Assembly: GCA_946800325.1 (NCBI GenBank)
Contig: OX326957.1
Span: 30,429,054 to 30,493,053 of the forward strand
Reading direction: 5' to 3'
Origin: Luzula sylvatica
Taxonomy: Eukaryota; Streptophyta; Magnoliopsida; Poales; Juncaceae
Length of the DNA stretch: 64,000 bases
Both the position numbers and the translations under genes were made by a program. The notes below the pieces were generated by a model. The model saw only the letters and a program-made list of their open reading frames with translations. It had not been told where the DNA came from and did not search any database. Of the stretch, positions 25,540-39,799 are shown piece by piece (within the stretch, counting starts at the first letter, position 1; each line of letters starts with the position of its first letter).

Positions 25540-28500
25540 TCTGTTTATGCTTTGGGGAGTTCAAATAACGTATTTTTAGATCATTTGAATCATATCTTTT
25601 ACTACATAACTGTTCACCAAAATTTACACACACTAAGAAAGTTTGTTTTTCGTTTCAAAACAATCTGTTTATGCTTTGGGGAGTTCAAATAACGTATTTT
25701 TAGATCATTTGAATCGTATCTTTTACTACATAACTTTTCACCAAAATTTACAAACACTAAGAAAGTTTGTTTTTCGATTCAAAACAATCTGTTTATGCTT
25801 TGGGGAGTTCAAATAACGTATTTTTAGATCATTTGAATCGTATCTTTTACTACATAACATTTGACCAAAATTTACAAACACTAAGAAAGTTTGTTTTTCG
25901 ATTCAAAACAATCTGTTTATGCTTTGGGGAGTTCAAATAGCGTATTTTTAGATCATTTGAATCGTATCTTTTACTACATAACATTTCTCCAAAATTTACA
26001 AACACTAAGAAAGTTTGTTTTTCGATTCAAAACAATCTGTTTATCCTTTGGGGAGTTCAAATAACGTATTTTTAGATCATTTGAATCGTATCTTTTACTA
26101 CATAACATTTGACCAAAATTTACAAACACTAAGAAAGTTTGTTTTTCGATTCTAAACAATTTGTTTATGCTTTGGGGAGTTCAAATAGCATATTTTTAGA
26201 TCATTTGAATTGTATCTTTTACTACATAACATTTCACCAAAATTTACAAACACTAAGAAAGTTTGTTTTTCGATTCAAAACAATCTGTTTATGCTTTGGG
26301 GAGTTCAAATAGCGTATTTTTAGATCATTTGAATCGTATCTTTTACTACATAACATTTCACCAAAATTTACAAACACTACGAAAGTTTGTTTTTCGATTC
26401 AAAACAACTTGTTTATGCTTTGGGGAGTTCAAATAACGTATTTTTAGATCATTTGAATCGTATCTTTTACTACATAACATTTCACCAAAATTTACAAACA
26501 CTAAGAAAGTTTGTTTTTCGATTCAAAACAATCTGTTTATGCTTTGGGGAGTTCAAATAACGTATTTTTAGATCATTTGAATCGTATCTTTTACTACATA
26601 ACATTTGACCAAAATTTACAAACACTAAGAAAGTTTGTTTTTCGATTCAAAACAATCTGTTTATGCTTTGGGGAGTTCAAATAGCGTATTTTTAGATCAT
26701 TTGAATCGTATCTTTTACTACATAACATTTCACCAAAATTTGCAAACACTAAGAATGTTTGTTTTTCGATTCAAAACAATCTGTTTATCCTTTGGGGAGT
26801 TCAAATAACGTATTTTTAGATCATTTGAATCGTATCTTTTACTACATAACATTTCACCAAAATTTACAAACACTAAGAAAGTTTGTTTTTCGATTCAAAA
26901 CAATCTGCTTATGCTTTGGGGAGTTCAAATAACGTATTTTTAGATCATTTGAATCGTATCTTTTACTACATAACTTTTCACCAAAATTTACAAACACTAA
27001 GAAAGTTTGTTTTTCGTTTCAAAACAATCTGTTTATGCTTTGGGAAGTTCAAATAACGTAATTTTAGACCATTTGAATCGTATCTTTTACTATATAACAT
27101 TTCACCAAAATTTACAAACACTAAGAAAGTTTGTTTTTCGATTCTAAACAATTTGTTTATGCTTTGGGGAGTTCAAATAGCATATTTTTAGATCATTTGA
27201 ATCGTATCTTTTACTACATAACATTTCACCAAAATTTACAAACACTAAGAAAGTTTGTTTTTCGATTCAAAACAATCTGTTTATCCTTTGGGGATTTCAA
27301 ATAACGTATTTTTAGATCATTTGAATCGTATCTTTTACTACATAACATTTCACCAAAATTTACGAACACTAAGAAAGTTTGTTTTTCGATTCAAAACAAT
27401 TTGTTTATGCTTTGGGGAGTTCTTAGAACATATTTTTAGATCATTTGAATCGTATCTTTTACTACATAACATTTCACCAAAATTTACAAACACTAAGAAA
27501 GTTGGTTTTTCGATTCAAAACAATTTGTTTATGCTTTGGTGAGTTCAAATAACGTAATTTTAGACCATTTGAATCGTATCTTTTACTACATAACATTTCA
27601 CCAAAATTTACAAACACTAAGAAAGTTTGTTTTTCGATTCAAAACAACTTGTTTATGCTTTGGGGAGTTCAAATAACGTATTTTTAGATCATTTGAATCG
27701 TATCTTTTACTACATAACATTTCACCAAAATTTACAAACACTAAGAAAGTTTGTTTTTCGATTCAAAACAATCTGTTTATCCTTTGGGGAGTTTAAATAA
27801 CGTATTATTAGATCATTTGAATCGTATCTGTTACTACATAACATTTCACCAAAATTTACGAACACTAAGAAAGTTTGTTTTTCGATTCAAAACAATTTGT
27901 TTATGCTTTGGGGAGTTCTAAGAACATATTTTTAGATCATTTGAATTGTATCTTTTACTACATAACATTTCACCAAAATTTACAAACACTAAGAAAGTTG
28001 GTTTTTCGATTCAAACCAATTTGTTTATGCTTTGGTGAGTTCATATAACGTAATTTTAGACCATTTGAATTGTATCTTTTACTACATAACATTTCACCAA
28101 AATTTACAAACACTAAGAAAGTTTGTTTTTCGATTTAAAACAACTTGTTTATGCTTTGGGGAGTTCAAATAACGTATTTTTAGATCATTTGAATCGTATC
28201 TTTTACTACATAACATTTCACCAAAATTTACAAACACTAAGAAAGTTTGTTTTTCGATTCAAAACAATCTGTTTATGCTTTGGGGAGTTCAAATAACGTA
28301 TTTTTAGATCATTTGAATCGTATCTTTTACTACATAACATTTGACCAAAATTTACAAACACTAAGAAAGTTTGTTTTTCGATTCAAAACAATCTGTTTAT
28401 GCTTTGGGGAGTACAAATAGCGTATTTTTAGATCATTTGAATCGTATCTTTTACTACATAACATTTCACCAAAATTTACAAACACTAAGAATGTTTGTTT

Positions 28501-30003
28501 TTCGATTCAAAACAATCTGCTTTTCCTTTGGGGAGTTCAAATAACGTATTTTTAGATCATTTGAATCGTATCTTTTACTACATAACATTTCACCAAAATT
28601 TACAAACACTAAGAAAGTTTGTTTTTCGATTCAAAACAATCTGTTTATGCTTTGGGGAGTTCAAATAACGTATTTTTAGATCATTTGAATCGTATCTTTT
28701 ACTACATAACTGTTCACCAAAATTTACACACACTAAGAAAGTTTGTTTTTCGTTTCAAAACAATCTGTTTATGCTTTGGGGAGTTCAAATAACGTATTTT
28801 TAGATCATTTGAATCGTATCTTTTACTACATAACTTTTCACCAAAATTTACAAACACTAAGAAAGTTTGTTTTTCGATTCAAAACAATCTGTTTATGCTT
28901 TGGGGAGTTCAAATAACGTATTTTTAGATCATTTGAATCGTATCTTTTACTACATAACATTTGACCAAAATTTACAAACACTAAGAAAGTTTGTTTTTCG
29001 ATTCAAAACAATCTGTTTATGCTTTGGGGAGTTCAAATAGCGTATTTTTAGATCATTTGAATCGTATCTTTTACTACATAACATTTCTCCAAAATTTACA
29101 AACACTAAGAAAGTTTGTTTTTCGATTCAAAACAATCTGTTTATCCTTTGGGGAGTTCAAATAACGTATTTTTAGATCATTTGAATCGTATCTTTTACTA
29201 CATAACATTTGACCAAAATTTACAAACACTAAGAAAGTTTGTTTTTCGATTCTAAACAATTTGTTTATGCTTTGGGGAGTTCAAATAGCATATTTTTAGA
29301 TCATTTGAATTGTATCTTTTACTACATAACATTTCACCAAAATTTACAAACACTAAGAAAGTTTGTTTTTCGATTCAAAACAATCTGTTTATGCTTTGGG
29401 GAGTTCAAATAGCGTATTTTTAGATCATTTGAATCGTATCTTTTACTACATAACATTTCACCAAAATTTACAAACACTACGAAAGTTTGTTTTTCGATTC
29501 AAAACAACTTGTTTATGCTTTGGGGAGTTCAAATAACGTATTTTTAGATCATTTGAATCGTATCTTTTACTACATAACATTTCACCAAAATTTACAAACA
29601 CTAAGAAAGTTTGTTTTTCGATTCAAAACAATCTGTTTATGCTTTGGGGAGTTCAAATAACGTATTTTTAGATCATTTGAATCGTATCTTTTACTACATA
29701 ACATTTGACCAAAATTTACAAACACTAAGAAAGTTTGTTTTTCGATTCAAAACAATCTGTTTATGCTTTGGGGAGTTCAAATAGCGTATTTTTAGATCAT
29801 TTGAATCGTATCTTTTACTACATAACATTTCACCAAAATTTGCAAACACTAAGAATGTTTGTTTTTCGATTCAAAACAATCTGTTTATCCTTTGGGGAGT
29901 TCAAATAACGTATTTTTAGATCATTTGAATCGTATCTTTTACTACATAACATTTCACCAAAATTTACAAACACTAAGAAAGTTTGTTTTTCGATTCAAAA
30001 CAA
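25540..30003 (+). repeat. 36-mer higher-order repeat, unit 1 (4464 bp)
   Basis: From about 25.6 kb the monomer order is repeated at +4464 bp (36 x 124). TAACTTTTCA at 25731 recurs at 30195, the monomer group at 25974-26159 recurs at 30438-30623, and the one at 27255-27542 recurs at 31719-32006. The unit is itself composite: the group at 25974 also recurs at 29074 (+3100, 25 monomers), followed by 11 monomers to 30438. Confidence 0.85.
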
Positions 30004-33000
30004 TCTGCTTATGCTTTGGGGAGTTCAAATAACGTATTTTTAGATCATTTGAATCGTATCTTTTACTACATAACTTTTCACCAAAATTTACAAACACTAA
30101 GAAAGTTTGTTTTTCGTTTCAAAACAATCTGTTTATGCTTTGGGGAGTTCAAATAACGTATTTTTAGATCATTTGAATCGTATCTTTTACTACATAACTT
30201 TTCACCAAAATTTACAAACACTAAGAAAGTTTGTTTTTCGATTCAAAACAATCTGTTTATGCTTTGGGGAGTTCAAATAACGTATTTTTAGATCATTTGA
30301 ATCGTATCTTTTACTACATAACATTTGACCAAAATTTACAAACACTAAGAAAGTTTGTTTTTCGATTCAAAACAATCTGTTTATGCTTTGGGGAGTTCAA
30401 ATAGCGTATTTTTAGATCATTTGAATCGTATCTTTTACTACATAACATTTCTCCAAAATTTACAAACACTAAGAAAGTTTGTTTTTCGATTCAAAACAAT
30501 CTGTTTATCCTTTGGGGAGTTCAAATAACGTATTTTTAGATCATTTGAATCGTATCTTTTACTACATAACATTTGACCAAAATTTACAAACACTAAGAAA
30601 GTTTGTTTTTCGATTCTAAACAATTTGTTTATGCTTTGGGGAGTTCAAATAGCATATTTTTAGATCATTTGAATTGTATCTTTTACTACATAACATTTCA
30701 CCAAAATTTACAAACACTAAGAAAGTTTGTTTTTCGATTCAAAACAATCTGTTTATGCTTTGGGGAGTTCAAATAGCGTATTTTTAGATCATTTGAATCG
30801 TATCTTTTACTACATAACATTTCACCAAAATTTACAAACACTACGAAAGTTTGTTTTTCGATTCAAAACAACTTGTTTATGCTTTGGGGAGTTCAAATAA
30901 CGTATTTTTAGATCATTTGAATCGTATCTTTTACTACATAACATTTCACCAAAATTTACAAACACTAAGAAAGTTTGTTTTTCGATTCAAAACAATCTGT
31001 TTATGCTTTGGGGAGTTCAAATAACGTATTTTTAGATCATTTGAATCGTATCTTTTACTACATAACATTTGACCAAAATTTACAAACACTAAGAAAGTTT
31101 GTTTTTCGATTCAAAACAATCTGTTTATGCTTTGGGGAGTTCAAATAGCGTATTTTTAGATCATTTGAATCGTATCTTTTACTTCATAACATTTCACCAA
31201 AATTTGCAAACACTAAGAATGTTTGTTTTTCGATTGAAAACAATCTGTTTATCCTTTGGGGAGTTCAAATAACGTATTTTTAGATCATTTGAATCGTATC
31301 TTTTACTACATAACATTTCACCAAAATTTACAAACACTAAGAAAGTTTGTTTTTCGATTCAAAACAATCTGCTTATGCTTTGGGGAGTTCAAATAACGTA
31401 TTTTTAGATCATTTGAATCGTATCTTTTACTACATAACTTTTCACCAAAATTTACAAACACTAAGAAAGTTTGTTTTTCGTTTCAAAACAATCTGTTTAT
31501 GCTTTGGGAAGTTCAAATAACGTAATTTTAGACCATTTGAATCGTATCTTTTACTATATAACATTTCACCAAAATTTACAAACACTAAGAAAGTTTGTTT
31601 TTCGATTCTAAACAATTTGTTTATGCTTTGGGGAGTTCAAATAGCATATTTTTAGATCATTTGAATCGTATCTTTTACTACATAACATTTCACCAAAATT
31701 TACAAACACTAAGAAAGTTTGTTTTTCGATTCAAAACAATCTGTTTATCCTTTGGGGATTTCAAATAACGTATTTTTAGATCATTTGAATCGTATCTTTT
31801 ACTACATAACATTTCACCAAAATTTACGAACACTAAGAAAGTTTGTTTTTCGATTCAAAACAATTTGTTTATGCTTTGGGGAGTTCTTAGAACATATTTT
31901 TAGATCATTTGAATCGTATCTTTTACTACATAACATTTCACCAAAATTTACAAACACTAAGAAAGTTGGTTTTTCGATTCAAAACAATTTGTTTATGCTT
32001 TGGTGAGTTCAAATAACGTAATTTTAGACCATTTGAATCGTATCTTTTACTACATAACATTTCACCAAAATTTACAAACACTAAGAAAGTTTGTTTTTCG
32101 ATTCAAAACAACTTGTTTATGCTTTGGGGAGTTCAAATAACGTATTTTTAGATCATTTGAATCGTATCTTTTACTACATAACATTTCACCAAAATTTACA
32201 AACACTAAGAAAGTTTGTTTTTCGATTCAAAACAATCTGTTTATCCTTTGGGGAGTTTAAATAACGTATTATTAGATCATTTGAATCGTATCTGTTACTA
32301 CATAACATTTCACCAAAATTTACGAACACTAAGAAAGTTTGTTTTTCGATTCAAAACAATTTGTTTATGCTTTGGGGAGTTCTAAGAACATATTTTTAGA
32401 TCATTTGAATTGTATCTTTTACTACATAACATTTCACCAAAATTTACAAACACTAAGAAAGTTGGTTTTTCGATTCAAACCAATTTGTTTATGCTTTGGT
32501 GAGTTCATATAACGTAATTTTAGACCATTTGAATTGTATCTTTTACTACATAACATTTCACCAAAATTTACAAACACTAAGAAAGTTTGTTTTTCGATTT
32601 AAAACAACTTGTTTATGCTTTGGGGAGTTCAAATAACGTATTTTTAGATCATTTGAATCGTATCTTTTACTACATAACATTTCACCAAAATTTACAAACA
32701 CTAAGAAAGTTTGTTTTTCGATTCAAAACAATCTGTTTATGCTTTGGGGAGTTCAAATAACGTATTTTTAGATCATTTGAATCGTATCTTTTACTACATA
32801 ACATTTGACCAAAATTTACAAACACTAAGAAAGTTTGTTTTTCGATTCAAAACAATCTGTTTATGCTTTGGGGAGTACAAATAGCGTATTTTTAGATCAT
32901 TTGAATCGTATCTTTTACTACATAACATTTCACCAAAATTTACAAACACTAAGAATGTTTGTTTTTCGATTCAAAACAATCTGCTTTTCCTTTGGGGAGT

Positions 33001-33800
33001 TCAAATAACGTATTTTTAGATCATTTGAATCGTATCTTTTACTACATAACATTTCACCAAAATTTACAAACACTAAGAAAGTTTGTTTTTCGATTCAAAA
33101 CAATCTGTTTATGCTTTGGGGAGTTCAAATAACGTATTTTTAGATCATTTGAATCGTATCTTTTACTACATAACTGTTCACCAAAATTTACACACACTAA
33201 GAAAGTTTGTTTTTCGTTTCAAAACAATCTGTTTATGCTTTGGGGAGTTCAAATAACGTATTTTTAGATCATTTGAATCGTATCTTTTACTACATAACTT
33301 TTCACCAAAATTTACAAACACTAAGAAAGTTTGTTTTTCGATTCAAAACAATCTGTTTATGCTTTGGGGAGTTCAAATAACGTATTTTTAGATCATTTGA
33401 ATCGTATCTTTTACTACATAACATTTGACCAAAATTTACAAACACTAAGAAAGTTTGTTTTTCGATTCAAAACAATCTGTTTATGCTTTGGGGAGTTCAA
33501 ATAGCGTATTTTTAGATCATTTGAATCGTATCTTTTACTACATAACATTTCTCCAAAATTTACAAACACTAAGAAAGTTTGTTTTTCGATTCAAAACAAT
33601 CTGTTTATCCTTTGGGGAGTTCAAATAACGTATTTTTAGATCATTTGAATCGTATCTTTTACTACATAACATTTGACCAAAATTTACAAACACTAAGAAA
33701 GTTTGTTTTTCGATACTAAACAATTTGTTTATGCTTTGGGGAGTTCAAATAGCATATTTTTAGATCATTTGAATCGTATCTTTTACTACATAACATTTCA
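30004..33800 (+). repeat. 36-mer higher-order repeat, unit 2 (partial, about 3.8 kb)
   Basis: It follows unit 1 at +4464 up to about 33.75 kb. There the next monomer carries AAAGTTGGTTTTTCG instead of the expected AAAGTTTGT form and the order departs. Over about 3.6 kb I noticed only a few differences, such as ACTTCATAAC near 31184, GATTGAAAAC near 31234 and CGATACTAAAC near 33713. That indicates a recent duplication. Confidence 0.8.
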
Positions 33801-36800
33801 CCAAAATTTACAAACACTAAGAAAGTTGGTTTTTCGATTCAAAACAATTTGTTTATGCTTTGGTGAGTTCAAATAACGTAATTTTAGAGCATTTGAATCG
33901 TATCTTTTACTACATAACATTTCACCAAAATTTACAAACACTAAGAAAGTTTGTTTTTCGATTTAAAACAACTTGTTTATGCTTTGGGGAGTTCAAATAA
34001 CGTATTTTTAGATCATTTGAATCGTATCTTTTACTACATAACTTTTCACCAAAATTTACAAACACTAAGAAAGTTTGTTTTTCGTTTCAAAACAATCTGT
34101 TTATGCTTTGGGAAGTTCAAATAACGTAATTTTAGACCATTTGAATCGTATCTTTTACTATATAACATTTCACCAAAATTTACAAACACTAAGAAAGTTT
34201 GTTTTTCGATTCTAAACAATTTGTTTATGCTTTGGGGAGTTCAAATAGCATATTTTTAGATCATTTGAATCGTATCTTTTACTACATAACATTTCACCAA
34301 AATTTACGAACACTAAGAAAGTTTGTTTTTCGATTCAAAACAATCTGTTTATCCTTTGGGGAGTTCAAATAACGTATTTTTAGATCATTTGAATCGTATC
34401 TTTTACTACATAACATTTCACCAAAATTTACGAACACTAAGAAAGTTTGTTTTTCGATTCAAATCAATTTGTTTATGCTTTGGGGAGTTCTAAGAACATA
34501 TTTTTAGATCATTTGAATCGTATCTTTTACTACATAACATTTCACCAAAATTTACAAACACTAAGAAAGTTGGTTTTTCGATTCAAAACAATTTGTTTAT
34601 GCTTTGGTGACTTCAAATAACGTAATTTTAGACCATTTGAATCGTATCTTTTACTACATAACATTTCACCAAAATTTACAAACACTAAGAAAGTTTGTTT
34701 TTCGATTTAAAACAACTTGTTTATGCTTTGGGGAGTTCAAATAACGTATTTTTAGATCATTTGAATCGTATCTTTTACTACATAACATTTCACCAAAATT
34801 TACAAACACTAAGAAAGTTTGTTTTTCGATTCAAAACAATCTGTTTATGCTTTGGGGAGTACAAATAGCGTATTTTTAGATCATTTGAATCGTATCTTTT
34901 ACTACATAACATTTCACCAAAATTTACAAACACTAAGAATGTTTGTTTTTCGATTCAAAACAATCTGTTTTTCCTTTGGGGAGTTCAAATAACGTATTTT
35001 TAGATCATTTGAATCGTATCTTTTACTACATAACATTTCACCAAAATTTACAAACACTAAGAAAGTTTGTTTTTCGATTCAAAACAATCTGTTTATGCTT
35101 TGGGGAGTTCAAATAACGTATTTTTAGATCATTTGAATCGTATCTTTTACTACATAACTGTTCACCAAAATTTACACACACTAAGAAAGTTTGTTTTTCG
35201 TTTCAAAACAATCTGTTTATGCTTTGGGGAGTTCAAATAACGTATTTTTAGATCATTTGAATCGTATCTTTTACTACATAACTTTTCACCAAAATTTACA
35301 AACACTAAGAAAGTTTGTTTTTCGATTCAAAACAATCTGTTTATGCTTTGGGGAGTTCAAATAACGTATTTTTAGATCATTTGAATCGTATCTTTTACTA
35401 CATAACATTTGACCAAAATTTACAAACACTAAGAAAGTTTGTTTTTCGATTCAAAACAATCTGTTTATGCTTTGAGGAGTTCAAATAGCGTATTTTTAGA
35501 TCATTTGAATCGTATCTTTTACTACATAACATTTCTCCAAAATTTACAAACACTAAGAAAGTTTGTTTTTCGATTCAAAACAATCTGTTTATCCTTTGGG
35601 GAGTTCAAATAACGTATTTTTAGATCATTTGAATCGTATCTTTTACTACATAACATTTGACCAAAATTTACAAACACTAAGAAAGTTTGTTTTTCGATTC
35701 TAAACAATTTGTTTATGCTTTGGGGAGTTCTTAGAACATATTTTTAGATCATTTGAATTGTATCTTTTACTACATAACATTTCACCAAAATTTACAAACA
35801 CTAAGAAAGTTTGTTTTTCGATTCAAAACAATCTGTTTATGCTTTGGGGAGTTCAAATAGCGTATTTTTAGATCAATTGAATCGTATCTTTTACTACATA
35901 ACATTTCACCAAAATTTACAAACACTACGAAAGTTTGTTTTTCGATTCAAAACAACTTGTTTATGCTTTGGGGAGTTCAAATAACGTATTTTTAGATCAT
36001 TTGAATCGTATCTTTTACTACATAACATTTCACCAAAATTTACAAACACTAAGAAAGTTTGTTTTTCGATTCAAAACAATCTGTTTATGCTTTGGGGAGT
36101 ACAAATAGCGTATTTTTAGATCATTTGAATCGTATCTTTTACTACATAACATTTCACCAAAATTTACAAACACTAAGAATGTTTGTTTTTCGATTCAAAA
36201 CAATCTGTTTTTCCTTTGGGGAGTTCAAATAACGTATTTTTAGATCATTTGAATCGTATCTTTTACTACATAACATTTCACCAAAATTTACAAACACTAA
36301 GAAAGTTTGTTTTTCGATTCAAAACAATCTGTTTATGCTTTGGGGAGTTCAAATAACGTATTTTTAGATCATTTGAATCGTATCTTTTACTACATAACTG
36401 TTCACCAAAATTTACACACACTAAGAAAGTTTGTTTTTCGTTTCAAAACAATCTGTTTATGCTTTGGGGAGTTCAAATAACGTATTTTTAGATCATTTGA
36501 ATCGTATCTTTTACTACATAACTTTTCACCAAAATTTACAAACACTAAGAAAGTTTGTTTTTCGATTCAAAACAATTTGTTTATGCTTTGGGGTGTTCTA
36601 AGAACATATTTTTAGATCATTTGAATCGTATCTTTTACTACATAACATTTCACCAAAATTTACAAACACTAAGAAAGTTGGTTTTTCGATTCAAAACAAT
36701 TTGTTTATGCTTTGGTGAGTTCAAATAACGTAATTTTAGACCATTTGAATCGTATCTTTTACTACATAACATTTCACCAAAATTTACAAACACTAAGAAA

Positions 36801-39799
36801 GTTTGTTTTTCGATTTAAAACAACTTGTTTATGCTTTGGGGAGTTCAAATAACGTATTTTTAGATCATTTGAATCGTATCTTTTACTACATAACATTTCA
36901 CCAAAATTTACAAACACTAAGAAAGTTGGTTTTTCGATTCAAAACAATTTGTTTATGCTTTGGTGAGTTCAAATAACGTAATTTTAGAGCATTTGAATCG
37001 TATCTTTTACTACATAACATTTCACCAAAATTTACAAACACTAAGAAAGTTTGTTTTTCGATTCAAAACAATCTGTTTATCCTTTGGGGAATTCAAATAA
37101 CGTATTTTTAGATCATTTGAATCGTATCTTTTACTACATAACTTTTCACCAAAATTTACAAACACTAAGAAAGTTTGTTTTTCGTTTCAAAACAATATGT
37201 TTATGCTTTGGGAAGTTCAAATAACGTAATTTTAGACCATTTGAATCGTATCTTTTACTATATAACATTTCACCAAAATTTACAAACACTAAGAAAGTTT
37301 GTTTTTCGATTCTAAACAATTTGTTTATGCTTTGGGGAGTTCAAATAGCATATTTTTAGATCATTTGAATCGTATCTTTTACTACATAACATTTCACCAA
37401 AATTTACGAACACTAAGAAAGTTTGTTTTTCGATTCAAAACAATCTGTTTATCCTTTGGGGAATTCAAATAACGTATTTTTAGATCATTTGAATCGTATC
37501 TTTTACTACATAACATTTCACCAAAATTTACGAACACTAAGAAAGTTTGTTTTTCGATTCAAAACAATTTGTTTATGCTTTGGGGAGTTCTAAGAACATA
37601 TTTTTAGATCATTTGAATCGTATCTTTTACTACATAACATTTCACCAAAATTTACAAACACTAAGAAAGTTGGTTTTTCGATTCAAAACAATTTGTTTAT
37701 GCTTTGGTGAGTTCAAATAACGTAATTTTAGACGATTTGAATCGTATCTTTTACTACATAACATTTCACCAAAATTTACAAACACTAAGAATGTTTGTTT
37801 TTCGATTCAAAACAATCTGTTTATGCTTTGGGGAGTTCAAATAACGTATTTTTAGATCATTTGAATCGTATCTTTTACTACATAACATTTGACCAAAATT
37901 TACAAACACTAAGAAAGTTTGTTTTTCGATTCAAAATAATCTGTTTATGCTTTGGGGAGTACAAATAGCGTATTTTTAGATCATTTGAATCGTATCTTTT
38001 ACTACATAATATTTCACCAAAATTTACAAACACTGAGAATGTTTGTTTTTCGATTCAAAACAATCTGCTTTTCCTTTGGGGAGTTCAAATAACGTATTTT
38101 TAGATCATTTGAATCGTATCTTTTACTACATAACATTTCACCAAAATTTACAAACACTAAGAAAGTTTGTTTTTCGATTCAAAACAATCTGTTTATGCTT
38201 TGGGGAGTTCAAATAACGTATTTTTAGATCATTTGAATCGTATCTTTTACTACATAACTGTTCACCAAAATTTACACACACTAAGAAAGTTTGTTTTTCG
38301 TTTCAAAACAATCTGTTTATGCTTTGGGGAGTTCAAATAACGTATTTTTAGATCATTTGAATCGTATCTTTTACTACATAACTTTTCACCAAAATTTACA
38401 AACACTAAGAAAGTTTGTTTTTCGATTCAAAACAATCTGTTTATGCTTTGGGTAGTTCAAATAACGTATTTTTAGATCATTTGAATCGTATCTTTTACTA
38501 CATAACATTTCACCAAAATTTACAAACACAAAGAAAGTTTGTTTTTCGATTTAAAACAACTTGTTTATGCTTTGGGGAGTTTAAATAACGTATTTTTAGA
38601 TCATTTGAATCGTATCTTTTACTACATAACTTTTCACCAAAATTTACAAACACTAAGAAAGTTTGTTTTTCGTTTCAAAACAATCTGTTTATGCTTTGGG
38701 AAGTTCAAATAACGTAATTTTAGACCATTTGAATCGTATCTTTTACTATATAACATTTCACCAAAATTTACAAACACTAAGAAAGTTTGTTTTTCGATTC
38801 TAAACAATTTGTTTATGCTTTGGGGAGTTCAAATAGCATATTTTTAGATCATTTGAATCGTATCTTTTACTACATAACATTTCACCAAAATTTACGAACA
38901 CTAAGAAAGTTTGTTTTTCGATTCAAAACAATCTGTTTATCCTTTGGGGAATTCAAATAACGTATTTTTAGATCATTTGAATCGTATCTTTTACTACATA
39001 ACATTTCACCAAAATTTACGAACACTAAGAAAGTTTGTTTTTCGATTCAAAACAATTTGTTTATGCTTTGGGGAGTTCTAAGAACATATTTTTAGATCAT
39101 TTGAATCGTATCTTTTACTACATAACATTTCACCAAAATTTACAAACACTAAGAAAGTTGGTTTTTCGATTCAAAACAATTTGTTTATGCTTTGGTGAGT
39201 TCAAATAACGTAATTTTAGACGATTTGAATCGTATCTTTTACTACATAACATTTCACCAAAATTTACAAACACTAAGAAAGTTTGTTTTTCGATTTAAAA
39301 CAACTTGTTTATGCTTTGGGGAGTTCAAATAACGTATTTTTAGATCATTTGAATCGTATCTTTTACTACATAACATTTCACCAAAATTTACAAACACTAA
39401 GAAAGTTTGTTTTTCGATTCAAAACAATCTGTTTATGCTTTGGGGAGTTCAAATAACGTATTTTTAGATCATTTGAATCGTATCTTTTACTACATAACAT
39501 TTGACCAAAATTTACAAACACTAAGAAAGTTTGTTTTTCGATTCAAAATAATCTGTTTATGCTTTGGGGAGTACAAATAGCGTATTTTTAGATCATTTGA
39601 ATCGTATCTTTTACTACATAATATTTCACCAAAATTTACAAACACTGAGAATGTTTGTTTTTCGATTCAAAACAATCTGCTTTTCCTTTGGGGAGTTCAA
39701 ATAACGTATTTTTAGATCATTTGAATCGTATCTTTTACTACATAACATTTCACCAAAATTTACAAACACTAAGAAAGTTTGTTTTTCGATTCAAAACAA
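33801..39799 (+). repeat. Mosaic satellite zone between the 36-mer and 23-mer arrays
   Basis: The marker TAACTGTTC lies at 33171, 35155, 36395, 38255 and 41727, giving intervals of 16, 10, 15 and 28 monomers, so no fixed period holds. GACGATTTGA appears first at 37731 and again at 39219 (12 monomers). ACTACATAAT recurs at 38001 and 39613 (13 monomers). The components are the same right-half monomer types as in the flanking arrays. Nothing other than satellite is present. Confidence 0.75.

Noticed and set aside
27255..32006. 95-codon plus-strand frames at 27255-27542 and 31719-32006, and 84/88-codon frames near 19.5-20.0 kb
   Set aside because: They are translations of two to three monomers opened by single substitutions or the 1 bp deletion at 19.73 kb. 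The predicted peptides just repeat the same monomer-derived segments. I regard them as chance frames.
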